Assembly (NCBI GenBank): GCA_949987565.1
Contig: OX465111.1
Location: forward strand, 19,719,960 to 19,783,959
Source of the DNA: Luidia sarsii
Lineage: Eukaryota; Echinodermata; Asteroidea; Paxillosida; Luidiidae
Reading direction: 5' to 3'
Length of the DNA: 64,000 nucleotides
Shown here: positions 42,786 through 53,795 of the stretch, piece after piece
How positions within the stretch are numbered: the first letter of the stretch is position 1
Layout: the number at the start of each line of letters is the position of its first letter
Position numbers and translations under genes: made by a program
Notes under the pieces: generated by a model
Database searches by the model: none
What the model was told of the DNA's origin: nothing
What the model saw: the letters and a program-made list of their open reading frames with translations, nothing else

Positions 42786-45700
42786 CTGTCGGGTAGGGTA
42801 GACATCATGGACGGATCGTTAATTTGGCATCAGTCACGGGAATGTGATTCCAAATTCAGGGTTTGCTCCGAGCAAACTGTCCTCTGAGCCTGCTCGGAAC
42901 AAGTCCACAGCCGGCTCAGGCGGAATGCGAACCCTACACACCATGAACATCTAAACCGTGAAAATGTCATTTAGCCGTGAAAAGAAAATTCACCGTGCTT
43001 TCACCCCTATTTCATGGTGCACAGTTTAATAACCAGGTCATTTTCACGGTGTTTTCACCAGTGGTCTCCAAGGCCACATTCCTGGTGGCAAATGGCTAGA
43101 GGCAATTTAGAAGTATCTGGGAGTGACAGGTACAAGGATACAATACAGTACCTCTATGGGGGCTGGTGGTCCCTACTGGTAATTGAATTAGCCATCCCCC
43201 AAGGCTGGAGCTTGCCACCATGTTTTTTTCACGGTTTCTTTAGTGACCTGAAGATGTCCTTATCAGAGAGGTGATTATTTTCATGGTGAATTTAAAATGT
43301 TTCATGGCAAAATATAATTTTCACCCCTTTTTCACGATTTAGATGTTCATAGTGACACCATCGCCAAGGTGGTCAAGGTCATGATGCAGATTTAAGTTTG
43401 AGAAAGGTCCTGCTAGGATCGAAACGTCGGGCCCTCTTATCTTTTGAGATTGATGTATTGCAGGTCATCTTAGTCGGTGAGCAGTTTGCAGCAGTTTTTG
43501 TATTCATTTTATGGAGAGGGTTAACACGGTTATGCAGAGCAACCCAAGAGAGAGAAAAAGTATGGTAGAGGTGGGCTTTTGGCGGCAGCAACGTGCAATG
43601 TTTCACCAATTGTTTGAGTTTGAATTCTGCGACACAGCCTCCTGATGACGACAGGTGGAGCTCACACTGCCCAAAATGTCACCTGCTGTTTTCAGAGCCA
43701 CATTCCACCTCACAGAATATGATTTAAAGTGATCTATAAAAATGTTGCAAACTGCTTACTGATTAAAATTACCAAAATGCAAATCTTAAAATTTAGTGGG
43801 CCTGACGTTTCGATCCTAGCAGGACCTTTCTCAAAGGCCTTTGAGAAAGGTCCTGCCAGGATCGAAACGTCAGGCCCACTAAATTTTAAGAATATGATTT
43901 ACACGGAATCTTCCACCATCTGCACTTTCACCACGCAAAACCATCAAAGTCTGCAACACTGCCCTGTATGTATGCAAGTGCCAAAAAGAGTATGGAATCG
44001 CTAATTCAAATATGAAACGAAATGAAATGAAATGTAATTGAAGTTCAATAGGAACTCTACCGAGTCTATACCAAGCACTGAAGGGCTTGCAATCTCACGT
44101 AAGGCCGAGGTGCTAGGATAGCGAGGTAGAATCCCATTCAAGACAGCGTGGCACCAGAATCGATTGGGTCTCCAGCAACTCACCTTGTCTTCGGAGTATC
44201 CAGTCATGCGGATCTCGTCCGCGTCGGGGGGCTTCCGGTCGGCCGCGGCGGCCGACGACATGATACTTGGGGTCTTGGAGCCCGGACGTCGGTTGGCCAG
44301 GTAGGTGTCGTAGTCGATGCGCGTAATGGTGGAGCCGTCGGTGACGGACGGAGCGACGGGGGCCAGAGCCGCCGCCGGTAGTGGCAGCGGCGAAGACGGC
44401 TCGCTGGCTGGGAGCACCTCGGCCTGGAGCTTGGCCGGAGCCCGCTGAGGGGCGGGGGGGCCAGTGGGCCGGGGAGGGGCCCACTCCACGCCCTTGTAGC
44501 GACGCCAGGACCGCTGGATGCAAACGGACGCCCTGCGGTGGGTGGTGGGGAGAGGGGGGGATCAGACAGAGAGACGCCGTCAACGAGCGAGAAGGAGCGG
44601 GACTATCGTGCCAACACCGACAACGACTTCAAAATCAAAAACATTCCCAAATGTTGGGCCTTCATCACTGCCTTAGAGAAAGGTACACGTCTTGGAGAAC
44701 TGCTACTGTAGCAACATCAGTGGTCAATCGCATTGAGCTCATCATGACACGATCGATCGCAAAATGATAAACAGTGCATTGAAACCATATGGTCTTGAAC
44801 TTACAAAGGGTTATACATCATCAGCTGCGATACGCATGTATCGTAAGGCTTTGTGAAATCCATCCCAGGTGCCAGGGCCTGTAAGATTTTTGTTTGGGGG
44901 GGGGGGGTGGAGAGATGTCGCCTAAAAACAGGTGTGAAATCTCATGACATTTTCAGGCTATTGATGGTAACACTGGTGACTTCATCATGGTTTGCCAGGA
45001 TTGTTTTGACACCACGTGCAAATCATTTCTTCCGGCACGTCACGTCGCAAATCCACAAACTCATCCTTGGTCCTTCATCAATCATCCAGATGTTGATTTT
45101 TTTTTTTTTTTTTTTCCAAGACCACTGCGATGTTGTTCATGGCTGTGAGAGACAGCCACATCAGCGGTGCGTGCCACTTACCATATCTTGGTGTCAAAGA
45201 GCAGCTTGTTCCTCCGTCGGACCAGGAACCCGCGGATGACCTTCTGGATGAGGAGGACCGGGGAGTGGTGAGCCTGGATGTGGGAGACTTCCCTCAGGAT
45301 CTGAGCCACCAGCGCCATCTCGTCCTCAAACGTGGAGTCCTGGAGGAGGGAGAGGGGAGGGAAACAAGCAGCAAGCAAGTACCTCGTGAGTACCAGGGCC
45401 AATTTCATAGACCTCCCCAAAAAAAACACCCAGCGAATGTGTGACACTTGAGTCCGAGTTGGTGTGAATCGAGTCGGTGGTGTGAATCGAGCCGTTTGTT
45501 TGTACCTTCTTGGACGGGGGCATGGGGTTGTAGCGGAAGGCGGGATGCGTGGCGGCAAAGCGTCCCCCGAAGACGGCGTCTTCGATAATCTCCTCGTCCG
45601 AGATGACGTAGAAGTCCAGAGCCTTCAGAGACCAGACGCTGTCAATGCAAATGAAGAAAGAAGATTCAAAGGTGATGAAAAGTTTCGCACACAAACGGAT

Positions 45701-46662
45701 ACATGTACGCATACGTTTAGCTATGTGTAGTGGCAATTTCGGCATTTCTCAATTCCGGTGTATTGGTGGCGCTGTCCCCACTACCAACACTGAGTAAAAT
45801 AAGGCTAAAAATGAAGTCTATTTTGGAGTAAATCGACACTCAGAGGCAGCGTGGATGATTGTGAGGAAAATGCAATACAATTCAACCCCAACTGGCACTG
45901 ATACAGTTTGTAATTTTCTGTTTACACACGGATAACTTTTTCACGCTTGGCGCATTTCCACGCTGATGCGGCTCTGCCGAGACTGGGCCCAGGCGCCTAC
46001 CTATTGACCACGTGATGCCGGTAGGTCTTCCTCAGGCTGACGGGCGTGTCGTAGAGAGTCAGCACCTGCAGGGAGCGCGCCCCGGCCAGCGCCTGCAGTC
46101 CCTCCAGCCGGCCCAGCCCGTTGTCGTGCAGGTGCAGCACCCGCAGCTCGGGCAGGCGCCGCCAGAAGTCGGGGCCGGGCAGGGCGGCGATCTGGTTGGC
46201 ATGCAGATCCAGCCGGACCAGGCGGGGGCAGTGGGCCAGGGCGGCGAAGCCGGTCAGGTAGTTGCCCGGCAGGAGGCAGACCCGCAGGCCCGTCAGGAGC
46301 TGGAGCTGGCCCAAGTCGGCCAGACGGACGCCGGCCAGCTTGACCAGGTGGATGTCGGTCACTGAGCCGGCGCCGCCGCCGTTATCCCTGCCCTCCTCCT
46401 TCCCCTGCTCCCTTCCGACGCTCTCCTCCTCCGCCGCGCTCCCGCCCGGCTGCTGCCGCCGACGACTCCCTCCGCCGCCGCCCTTGCTCCTGCCCCGCTC
46501 CAGCAGGTAGTCCACGCTTGGCGACTGCAGGTAGCCCTCGGCCTCGGCGTGCCGGAGGAACTCGGACTTGCGCTCCTTCTCCATCAGCGCCTGCAGGCGC
46601 TTGGGCTTCTCCCGCTCCTTCAGCCACAGGGCAAGCTGCGGCTGGTGGTGGACGGTGAACAT
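41409..46662 (-). CDS. LRRIQ3: LRRIQ3-like leucine-rich repeat and IQ motif protein (5 exons)
   Basis: Exons 46662-46001, 45638-45506, 45339-45182, 44532-44184 and 42785-41409 total 2,679 nt, exactly 893 codons with the stop, and all joints are GT-AG. The 892-residue protein has an N-terminal basic stretch and a low-complexity insert. Next come LRRs (LRVCLLPGNYLTGF, LVRLDLHANQIAALPG, LRVLHLHDNGLGRL), the LRR-cap YRHHVVNSVWSLKALD followed by YVISDEEIIEDA, an IQ motif LIQKVIRGFLVRRR, and a second IQ-like CIQRSWRRYKG. A long charged helical C-terminus follows. The LRR cap plus IQ order is that of vertebrate LRRIQ3, a calmodulin-type adaptor. It is longer than the human protein (about 620 residues) because of the C-terminal part. 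The start Met was chosen because the longer upstream frame is low-complexity. Confidence 0.87.
43385..43510 (+). repeat. PLE tail fragment in LRRIQ3 intron 4
   Basis: GAGAAAGGTCCTGCTAGGAT, CGAAACGTC and GAGCAGTTTGCAGCAGTTTT mark a plus-oriented tail. Confidence 0.8.
43735..43895. repeat. Near-perfect head-to-head PLE-tail palindrome
   Basis: A minus-oriented tail (43735-43838) joins a plus-oriented one (43839-43890) at TCAAAGGCCTTTGAGAAAGG with no spacer. The inner 50 bp on each side are complementary with one mismatch. Confidence 0.88.
44184..44532 (-). CDS. LRRIQ3: LRRIQ3 exon 4
   Basis: 349 bp, acceptor CACCGCAG, donor GTGAGT. It starts WASVCIQRSWRRYKG (second IQ-like motif) and continues as a Pro/Ala-rich linker, then TRIDYDTYLANRRPG. 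Confidence 0.83.
45182..45339 (-). CDS. LRRIQ3: LRRIQ3 exon 3 (IQ motif)
   Basis: 158 bp between acceptor CCTCCAG and donor GTAAGT. It encodes the helix EDEMALVAQILREVSHIQAH and then the IQ motif IQKVIRGFLVRRR. Confidence 0.88.
45506..45638 (-). CDS. LRRIQ3: LRRIQ3 exon 2
   Basis: 133 bp, acceptor TTGACAG, donor GTACAA. It encodes VWSLKALDFYVISDEEIIED, the most conserved part of the family, and ends in phase 0. Confidence 0.88.
46001..46662 (-). CDS. LRRIQ3: LRRIQ3 exon 1
   Basis: Start at MFTVHHQPQLALWL. It carries the LRR block and ends mid-codon AG before donor GTAGGC. Glycine- and Glu-rich segments around residues 58-100 interrupt the N-terminus before the first LRR. Confidence 0.85.
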
Positions 46663-46663
46663 G

Positions 46664-46870
46664 GCTGGGTTTTTCCCCACTTCCCTCCTCTCCCTTCCCT
46701 CCTCCTCCTCCTCCTCTCCTCGTCCCTCCTCTTCCTTCCTCTCTCCTCTTCTCCCTTCCCTCCTCCTCTGCCCTCCTCTCCTCGTCCCTCCTCTTCTCCT
46801 CTTCCTTCCTCTCTCCTCTTCTCCCTCCTCTCTCCTCTCTGTTGCGTCTCCCCCTCCCCTCACTCTCTCT
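46664..46870 (+). repeat. CCTCCTCT-rich tract upstream of LRRIQ3
   Basis: A pyrimidine-rich, low-complexity stretch directly before the start codon (likely 5' UTR or promoter). The N-terminal R/G/E extension of the longest frame comes from it. Confidence 0.75.
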
Positions 46871-47590
46871 CTTTTTTTTGTCCTTTACTCGCGAGCCTGA
46901 GTATTCACATCTTAGTTCTCATCGGTGCTTTCCTTCATTAACACACGGGAGAAGGATGGTTTCTGGTATCCGGTATAACAGATTTTCTGTAGAAGAGGAA
47001 AAACCGGAATAATTGACGTTAACTCTTGGCCTCAGTAACGTACTTAATAACTCTCAGAAGAATGCTTCCAGACCTACTTCTATGGGTTTTGTACACCTTT
47101 TTTTTTTGAGGGGGCCTTTGGACCACAGAAATATTGCAAATTGCTCGTTGAAAATTAATCAATTTATCCAGAATTAGGCCTGACATTTTGATTCATTGTG
47201 TATTGAGTAATTGAACCAGCAATGGCATTCTTCCTGCAAACGCTATTTTGCCGGCCCCTTGCTATGATTTGCAAAGTGCAATTTATGTCCAAAAGGTTAT
47301 TCAGGAACGACCTATGGCAGAATAACCTTTTGGGCAAGAGAGCCGGCGACACGTGATGACAACTGGCCAATCAAAGTTAAACTTAAGGACCGGCTGAATA
47401 GTGTTTGCGGAAAAAAATCCTGTTGCCGGGTGAAAGTACAAGTTTCACTGAGTAGTGATACTGACTGTGATAGTGATACTGATAGGGGCCTACTATTTTT
47501 TGCTCCAAGGTTTTCCGAACAAAGTACAATAAAAGTTAAAAACTTTTATTAAACTGAAACGTTATACTATAGTATACTAGTAATAAGTAC
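46871..47590. other. Intergenic, upstream of LRRIQ3
   Basis: A short inverted repeat CAAAAGGTTATTC...GAATAACCTTTTG lies near 47290-47332. Nothing else was recognised. Confidence 0.5.
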
Positions 47591-47728
47591 AGGCCTCAGT
47601 CTAGTCCGAGTAACTTGCCACCACTTGGAGTTGGACCCTACACTACAGTCATCCGACCCTCCAAATTCCAAATGTCGTTAAAAAAAGGGTGACTTGTCGG
47701 GTTCAAGTTACTCGAACTCGCCTTATTT
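47590..47728. repeat. Foldback MITE of the GTCCGAGTAACTTG family
   Basis: Inverted relative to the copy at 259-360. Arms are AGTCCGAGTAACTTG and GTTCAAGTTACTCGAACT. Confidence 0.7.
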
Positions 47729-47729
47729 C

Positions 47730-48100
47730 TAGTCCGAGTAACTTGGACCCTTACAATCGCCCTTTGTTATTTGTATTTGTTTTTGAGGGAGTCGGGCGAT
47801 AGTAGGGTCCAAGGTAGTTGCGGTAACCGTAACCCTCATCCTCCCAAAGGTCGGAGCAGGTCTTCGACCTTCGGGAGGATGAGGGTTACGGTTACCGCAA
47901 CTAGGTCCAAGGAATCCTGCTGGGAAACCTGATAAACTAACTATGTCTGTGTTCGACTCCATGACTACCCCCGACCAAAACCCCCAGATTTAACCCCGAA
48001 AACACCCGTGAAACCGTCTACTAGTAAAGTACTATCGCCCGACTCCCTCAAAATTTTAAAAAGGGCGATTGTAAGGGTCCAAGTTACTGGGACTAGTCCT
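47730..48100. repeat. Foldback MITE, GTCCGAGTAACTTGG family, with nested insert
   Basis: Ends CTAGTCCGAGTAACTTGGAC and its near complement (48065-48097) bracket GGGCGATTGTAAGGG-type inverted arms. A related copy lies at about 378-850. It contains a second element at 47815-47903. Confidence 0.78.
47815..47903. repeat. 89-bp foldback insert with 9-bp target duplication
   Basis: TAGTTGCGGTAACCGTAACC begins and its complement ends a hairpin with arms of about 36 bp. GGTCCAAGG flanks it at 47806-47814 and 47904-47912. The related MITE copy near 755-800 lacks the insert and has a single GCTCCAAGG. A 9-bp duplication suggests a Mutator-like parent. Confidence 0.85.
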
Positions 48101-48260
48101 ACAACAAGGCCCTTATCAAGGCCTCCTTCACTTGGGCCAATATTATTGTCCGTTCATCACACATTGCCAAAATAAGCCAGAGAACCACGTTACTGGCCAC
48201 AACTTAACTCAAACTAAAACTAAAATGTACCGAAGACAAAAACAAAATCGGTTGGTTTAC

Positions 48261-48300
48261 CCAAGGAGGTATTAGGCGAGCTCGCCTAATACCTCCTTGG
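48261..48300. repeat. Perfect 40-bp palindrome with 8-bp flanking repeat
   Basis: CCAAGGAGGTATTAGGCGAG is followed directly by its full complement. GGTTTACC occurs at 48254-48261 and again at 48299-48306, overlapping the ends. Confidence 0.9.
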
Positions 48301-48309
48301 TTTACCTAA

Positions 48310-49640
48310 CGAACGTTACCTTTGCAGTTTTAAGGGCTGATAATAAGTGAAAATGTGACTTGTTTACTTGGACTGGATCGGAGTTGGAGTTTCCGAAATT
48401 CGGAGTTTCCATGACGGCATTAGAATAATTTGTACAAAAACAGTCAATCATCAATGGGGTATATGATCATTTCAAAACAATATATTCAGATATTTGCTAC
48501 TGAATATAATCATCTTACCAGAATTCGGAAAGTTTTATACCAAACGGAGACACGTACCGATCCTTTTGGAACTTGGAACGAAAACTGCACCATGCACTCG
48601 CCATCGGTGACCTTAGCAACGACCTCTGCGTTGACCTCGTAAACACGTAAACAACACGGCCTTCCGTTAACAACCTCGTAACCAGTCGTTGGCGCAGCGC
48701 TCTGCGCGCATCCAGGAGTCGATCCTCTGAGTACGAGGTGATGAGCGCTCTTTTGAATTATTCATAAGGTCACAGGTCAAGCTTTTTCCAAGTTGCTTAC
48801 ACTTTCAGGCTTTGTTCGTAATTATTTTCTCGTCAGTTCACGTTTTTATCTCACAGGCGTCTAGCTGAGAAACAAGCGTTTGGCCTCAGTTTCCGCTGGC
48901 GAATACTCTGTATAATTACAGAATTTAAGCCACGCAAACAAATCTTCCAATTCGGCCACAGACAACAACCTGGTCAGTGAATGTTCAGGTTTTGTCAGCC
49001 GTAGACGGCAGCCCGAGCCTAAAAGTGTGATCCACGGCCTACCTATAATGTACCATTTCTAAAAGAAAAAAAAAAAAATTAGGATACATTATATTTTTTT
49101 TTAACTGGGGGATAGGCAAAGTGGTGGTTTGAAGTTCTGCTTTGAAGACAATGCATGAATTCAACCACCATGAATAATTGCAAAATGTCTGCCTATTTAA
49201 AAAATTAAAAAAAATAAAAAAAAATAAAAAAACCACCTGTCTTTGCTACGAATGTGCTATTGTGCCCACCTAGCACTGAGATAGCTAATCATGCTATCTA
49301 TAAAATTAAGTTCTCAGAATTGTAATATAAATTTGTATTGATCCGCTGTGGGCCATAATTCCTTTTTTTTCATTTTTTTTTCTTAGGGGAATCCGAGTGT
49401 TCCGCTACGGGGGTACGTATGAACAAATTCCACCTTTCCATATAAATAATTATTAGGCCTTATCAAGCCGGATGGTTATTATTTTCAGTTGTTAGGCCCT
49501 GTATGCCATTACGCATTGCTTTGTTTCCTTTTACAAATTTTACATTTTTTTTATGTAGGGAACTAGGCCTAAATACGAGTTGAGTATCGAGCGAATCTTT
49601 CGCGATGTGTCTACATGCTACGTGCAAAGCATGTACCTCA
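48310..49640. other. Intergenic; no gene seen
   Basis: AT-rich with poly-A and poly-T runs (49065-49230). 48770-49010 resembles 26040-26310 (shared ACTCTGTAT and TTTTCAGGT...GTCAG blocks), an old dispersed repeat. Confidence 0.5.
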
Positions 49641-49652
49641 CTACAGATCATT

Positions 49653-51240
49653 TGAGTTTGTGCTGATTTATTCTTCAAAGTGCAATGTGAGCCGTACATC
49701 AATACACAAAATATTAAGCCACTATTAATTGTACAACAAATTGATCATAGACCTTTACATTATAATTGCTTCACCCTTCTGAACACCGTCATCATGTTTG
49801 ATTTCATTCAGTGTCCATACGACGGGCAGAGCATAATGATGTCCGAAACGTTGAATTACCTGCTCTTCTCATTGTCCTACTCTTTCTGGAAAGAGACAAC
49901 CTACATGGTGTCACCGCAAACTCTCCACATTTCCTAAAGACGTAATCAATGTGTAATATCTAGAAATAAAATCAAATATATTTCATAATTATAGACATAC
50001 ACCAGATAGATAACATGTTTTTTTTTAGATAGCGCTTTCAAGTGAAGATTATAATTTTGAATGTGGTAAATGCGACATACATTGTGTCAACGAAAACTCT
50101 CCACATTCTCTAAAGAACTAAATCAATGTGAAATATCAAGAAATGAAAAAGAAGAAGATTATTTTTAAAAAGCCCTTTCTTTGAGCACCCACTCATCAAG
50201 TGAATTTTACAATTTCGACTCTGATAGTGATGCGACTTTGTTGGATTCTGGTGAGATCTAAAATGTCAAATCTGACGCCAGACGAGTCAGTTTGAAGGCG
50301 GTCAGTTCTGGGCTGTCCCAAATGTTCAGACTGTTTTCATGGACTAGTCAGTTTCTGCAAGAAAAGTTGATGTAGGCATACTAACTTGTGTGTTCCCGTG
50401 GGTAATAGGCCTATAAGTGCGGATGTTCGACTCAAAAGTCACTCGTGAAAGTCGCCGTTATTTAGTGACAAGGCCTCAAGGGCGGTTACTTCTCTCCGTA
50501 GATGCACATGGTGTCGGTCTTGACGAAGTGGGCACGGTCGACCTCGGAGCGGGTGACGTTGTTGAGTTGGCAGGTCTTGGCGGTGCCGTCCGCTCCGGCG
50601 GCGTTGCCGTTGACCGGCGAGTGCAGCAGGTTGAAGGATCTGCAGGCCGGGTGGTCACGGGCGCACCGCGCCGCGCACTCCAGCAGGCCGTCGACGGGAA
50701 ACTCTTGCCGGGCGAACCCCGTCAGGCAGGACACCAGCAGACGCCAGGACTTCAGCTCCGTCCGCACTTGCTCGGCCTTGCAGACGGTAGGCCAGAATCT
50801 GTCGAGGCACTTGAGGTCTAGCCACAGTCCATCTGTATCCACCGCTGCGCAGTTCTCAGAGGTCGTTCCAGACGGATCATCGTGGTTCTTGTACAAGTTT
50901 ATATCGTACTGCCCGCCATTTTCGCACACCCACTGCCCCTCGACTTCCATGTCGTTGCAGTTGATCCAGAACAGTTCGCCCATGAGATCCACCATGAAGT
51001 CGAGCTCTTCCTTGGTGTCGGGGGAGGCCATTTGGCCTCCCATCTCCTGGCATTTCTGGCGGGCTTGGACCCAGTTGAGATCCACTCGCAAGGCCTTGTA
51101 GCACGACCGGCCCCACACCGACCAGTCGTCTCCTGGGCACACCAGCGAAGGATGGCACGGGGTGTGAGCCGAGCACATCCCGACGGTGAAAAGAACAAGG
51201 GTGACCATCTTAAAGCCTTCCATCTTTAGATCCAATCTTC
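49653..51240. repeat. Segmental duplication unit 1 (lectin locus)
   Basis: Collinear with 53796-55197: the shared sequence starts at GTGCTGATTTATTCTTCAAAG, passes through a GTCCGAAACGTTGAATTACC repeat, the intergenic sequence and the whole lectin gene. Confidence 0.9.
50486..51223 (-). CDS. Secreted C-type lectin with C-terminal PAN/apple-like domain
   Basis: A single exon of about 245 codons from the Met shared by all three copies (MEGFKMVTLVLF). A signal peptide is followed by a C-type lectin domain: CPGDDWSVWGRSCYKAL, WVQARQKCQEMGGQMASP, FWINCNDMEVEGQW in the W-I-G position, then NCAAVDTDGLW and TVCKAE. The canonical EPN and WND sugar-binding motifs are not clear, so calcium-dependent sugar binding is uncertain. 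Residues 165-245 have the Cys pattern of a PAN/apple-like module (ECAARCARDHPACRSFN, KTCQLNN, MCIYGEK). It is probably extracellular, with recognition or immune use inferred. A frameshifted duplicate lies 4 kb away. Confidence 0.85.
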   Translation of the reverse strand: MEGFKMVTLVLFTVGMCSAHTPCHPSLVCPGDDWSVWGRSCYKALRVDLNWVQARQKCQEMGGQMASPDTKEELDFMVDLMGELFWINCNDMEVEGQWVCENGGQYDINLYKNHDDPSGTTSENCAAVDTDGLWLDLKCLDRFWPTVCKAEQVRTELKSWRLLVSCLTGFARQEFPVDGLLECAARCARDHPACRSFNLLHSPVNGNAAGADGTAKTCQLNNVTRSEVDRAHFVKTDTMCIYGEK

Positions 51241-51665
51241 GCCTACAATTATTCAGTATCCCAATGCACGTACAGACAACTGCAATGGTTATGCCAACTG
51301 CATGCCATTGAGTTTGTCCACTGAATACGACTCACCAAAATATTGGCCCTAATGTACATCATCGTAATTTGCATATCCAATAAATAATTCATTTTTATTG
51401 TTCATGCTTGGCCAGCGCGTCGCTGGTGATTTGCATATCCAATGGCAAAACTAAACCATACTGGGAAGTCTCTAGGGTTGCCCAAAGACTGTCAAATCGT
51501 TTCGCTCTGTGTACATGCTAAGCCGTGCGTGTGTTTATAAAGGCGTTTTCGAATTGATTGTCACTCTTTGTGAGAGTGAATTATACAGTATGTTTACCAT
51601 TAGAGCCAAATTTTATGGAGCCTCTGTTCTCTTTGTTTTTGTTTTTTTGGTAAACCATCAGATTG

Positions 51666-52092
51666 GGGTAAACCATAGAGCTCTATAAATAAACTAGAGT
51701 ACACAATCCCATATCAACGCGCGTTACGAACGTGTGCCGACATGGACGCGCATCCGCCATTACCAAAGAGGGCAACTTCAGCTCGAAGTGCCCGGATGTC
51801 AGTAGCAATCGCATGTAATATGAATGGAGGGAAGTATAGGCGAAAGGTTGTAAATGCGGAAACTAAAATGTTATAGAAATGGCTTTTAGTAATGAAAGGA
51901 AAGGCCATCAATACCGCAAGGGATTGGCGATTTTTAATGTCCTACTTTCTTTTGTAAAAATTGGGATTAGTTTGCCCCATAGAGATCCACGCATTTGCAC
52001 CTCTTTGGTAATGGCGTCGCAGTCCCCTTGTCGGCACGCGTCACGCGATGAGTGCGCACTCTAGTTTATTTATAGAGCTCTATGGGGTAAAC
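51666..52092. mobile_element. 411-bp hAT-like MITE with 8-bp target duplication
   Basis: The element is 51674-52084. Its ends CATAGAGCTCTATAAATAAA are perfect inverted repeats over 27 bp, with weaker pairing further in. GGGTAAAC flanks it at 51666-51673 and 52085-52092. Non-coding. Eight-bp duplications are the hallmark of hAT transposons. Confidence 0.9.
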
Positions 52093-52999
52093 ACACTCCC
52101 TCACTCCCTGCATCGGAAATCCCATACAGCATTTCCCAGCAACCACCCTATCCTTTTGTGCCTAATGTATATATTTTTCTATTTCAAACATTTCCAATGT
52201 TGGTCATTCAATTAGATACAGTAACTGAGCAACTGGGTCTATCCTAGACTCGCTAAAAATGAAGCGCTGTAAAGAGACTCAAAGTAATCAATCTCAGTAA
52301 CTCCTTTAGATGCTAATGATTAGTTTCCATGGTAACCGAATCATGGTTAATGTAAACGAGGATTACTTGAAAGTTGAATAAATAAGCTGACACCCGAAAG
52401 TCACAAATCTTTGCAATTCAATAAGATTGGAATGAACATTTGCTAAACAATATTACACGTCACCCACAATATGCTATGGTACAGCTATGGCCTGATGACG
52501 TAATGCTTTGTTTGCATCTTCCCTTTTTTCAAGCGCTTCGAATCTGTCCCTTCAGGTCAATATAATAGGAAAGAGAAAATATAAATTAACCATGACGTAA
52601 TCAGTACTGAGGAGTATTCCTTTAAGACATAAACACGAAACAGCGTGTATAAATGCTGTAATATATATTTTTTTACAACAGAAGAACAACAAAATGGCAA
52701 TTATATAATACATACATGGCCTTACAATCCTCTGTTGTATCATATAGTGTATTGAAGTCACTCAAACTGCGTAGGAAAATAGTATGCATAGAGGAACACG
52801 TAATCGTGCCTCCTGCCAAATGCAAACACTTTGGTAGCCTAAGAATTTATCCCATAATGAACACAATTGTGTTGGCATAGGAAGGGAGGAACCCCAGTTG
52901 GGGTTGGCTAGATCACTTTCCTAGGAAAGGGTGGAACGGGAAGGGGAAAATGATCAGCGGCTGCCTTAGCTGAATGCACCTACCCTCTTTATAATCATA

Positions 53000-53330
53000 A
53001 ACATACAAATGAATTTAATCATTCCAAGGCCTTGGCAAGGCAATGGCGGCTGCTTAAATCATGTAATAATAAAACCCTTTTAGCTGGGTGGGCTACCCTG
53101 TGTATATGAAGATGGTTTTAAACGTGTAAATAAATGAAATCAGTTCTTAACCGCGGCATGGCTATGATGGCTGCTACAATCATGGAATATTAAAGCTCTT
53201 TTAGCCGGATAAGCCTATCCCCTCTAAGGTGGTTGTAAACAAGTAAATTAATGAAACCATTCCAAGGCCGTGGTAACGCAATGGTAGCCGCTAAAAACAA
53301 GGAATAATAAAACCCTTTAAAAGTCTGTTA
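53000..53330 (+). repeat. Three diverged tandem units of about 120 bp
   Basis: Each has CCAAGGCC..GGCAATGG, CTGCT/CCGCTA, AATAATAAAACCCTTT and GTAAATNAATGAAA blocks at about 53025, 53145 and 53257. Confidence 0.7.
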
Positions 53331-53795
53331 GGATGACAACGTATGACGGTGTCACGTCAAGTACAGATGGAACTCCTCCAGAAGGTGGTCCTACATGAGC
53401 ATCCTAAGCTAAACCCCTGAGATCTGATGCTACTGGGGTACGTAGCTTCATATAGCTGCACGCGTGAAAATAAGATGTCTGTGTATCGTGCGATGTTCAG
53501 CGCTACAATTCATCTATAACCATACACGTCTCGGCCGAAATCAAAACATTACAAGGCCTAGTGTTTGAGTGAAGATTTCTCGAAATAAACTGCTTTGCAG
53601 ATATTAAAGATTTCACCATGAGGACTTGCATTCTACGATGACCATCTACAAACTGTGTAAATTATACAAAAGGAAATCTTAGAACATCTTTTCCAATCTT
53701 AAGAATGTTGGATAGTGCCTTTATAAACGATTTGTCTGCGTGCTATGCGTAATACCCCACCACTACAGTACACTAATAAGCATACAATCATTTTG

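Noticed and set aside
41430..42801. Long plus-strand ORFs opposite the last LRRIQ3 exon
   Set aside because: Shadow frames of GC-rich codons; the minus frame carries the splice-consistent protein.
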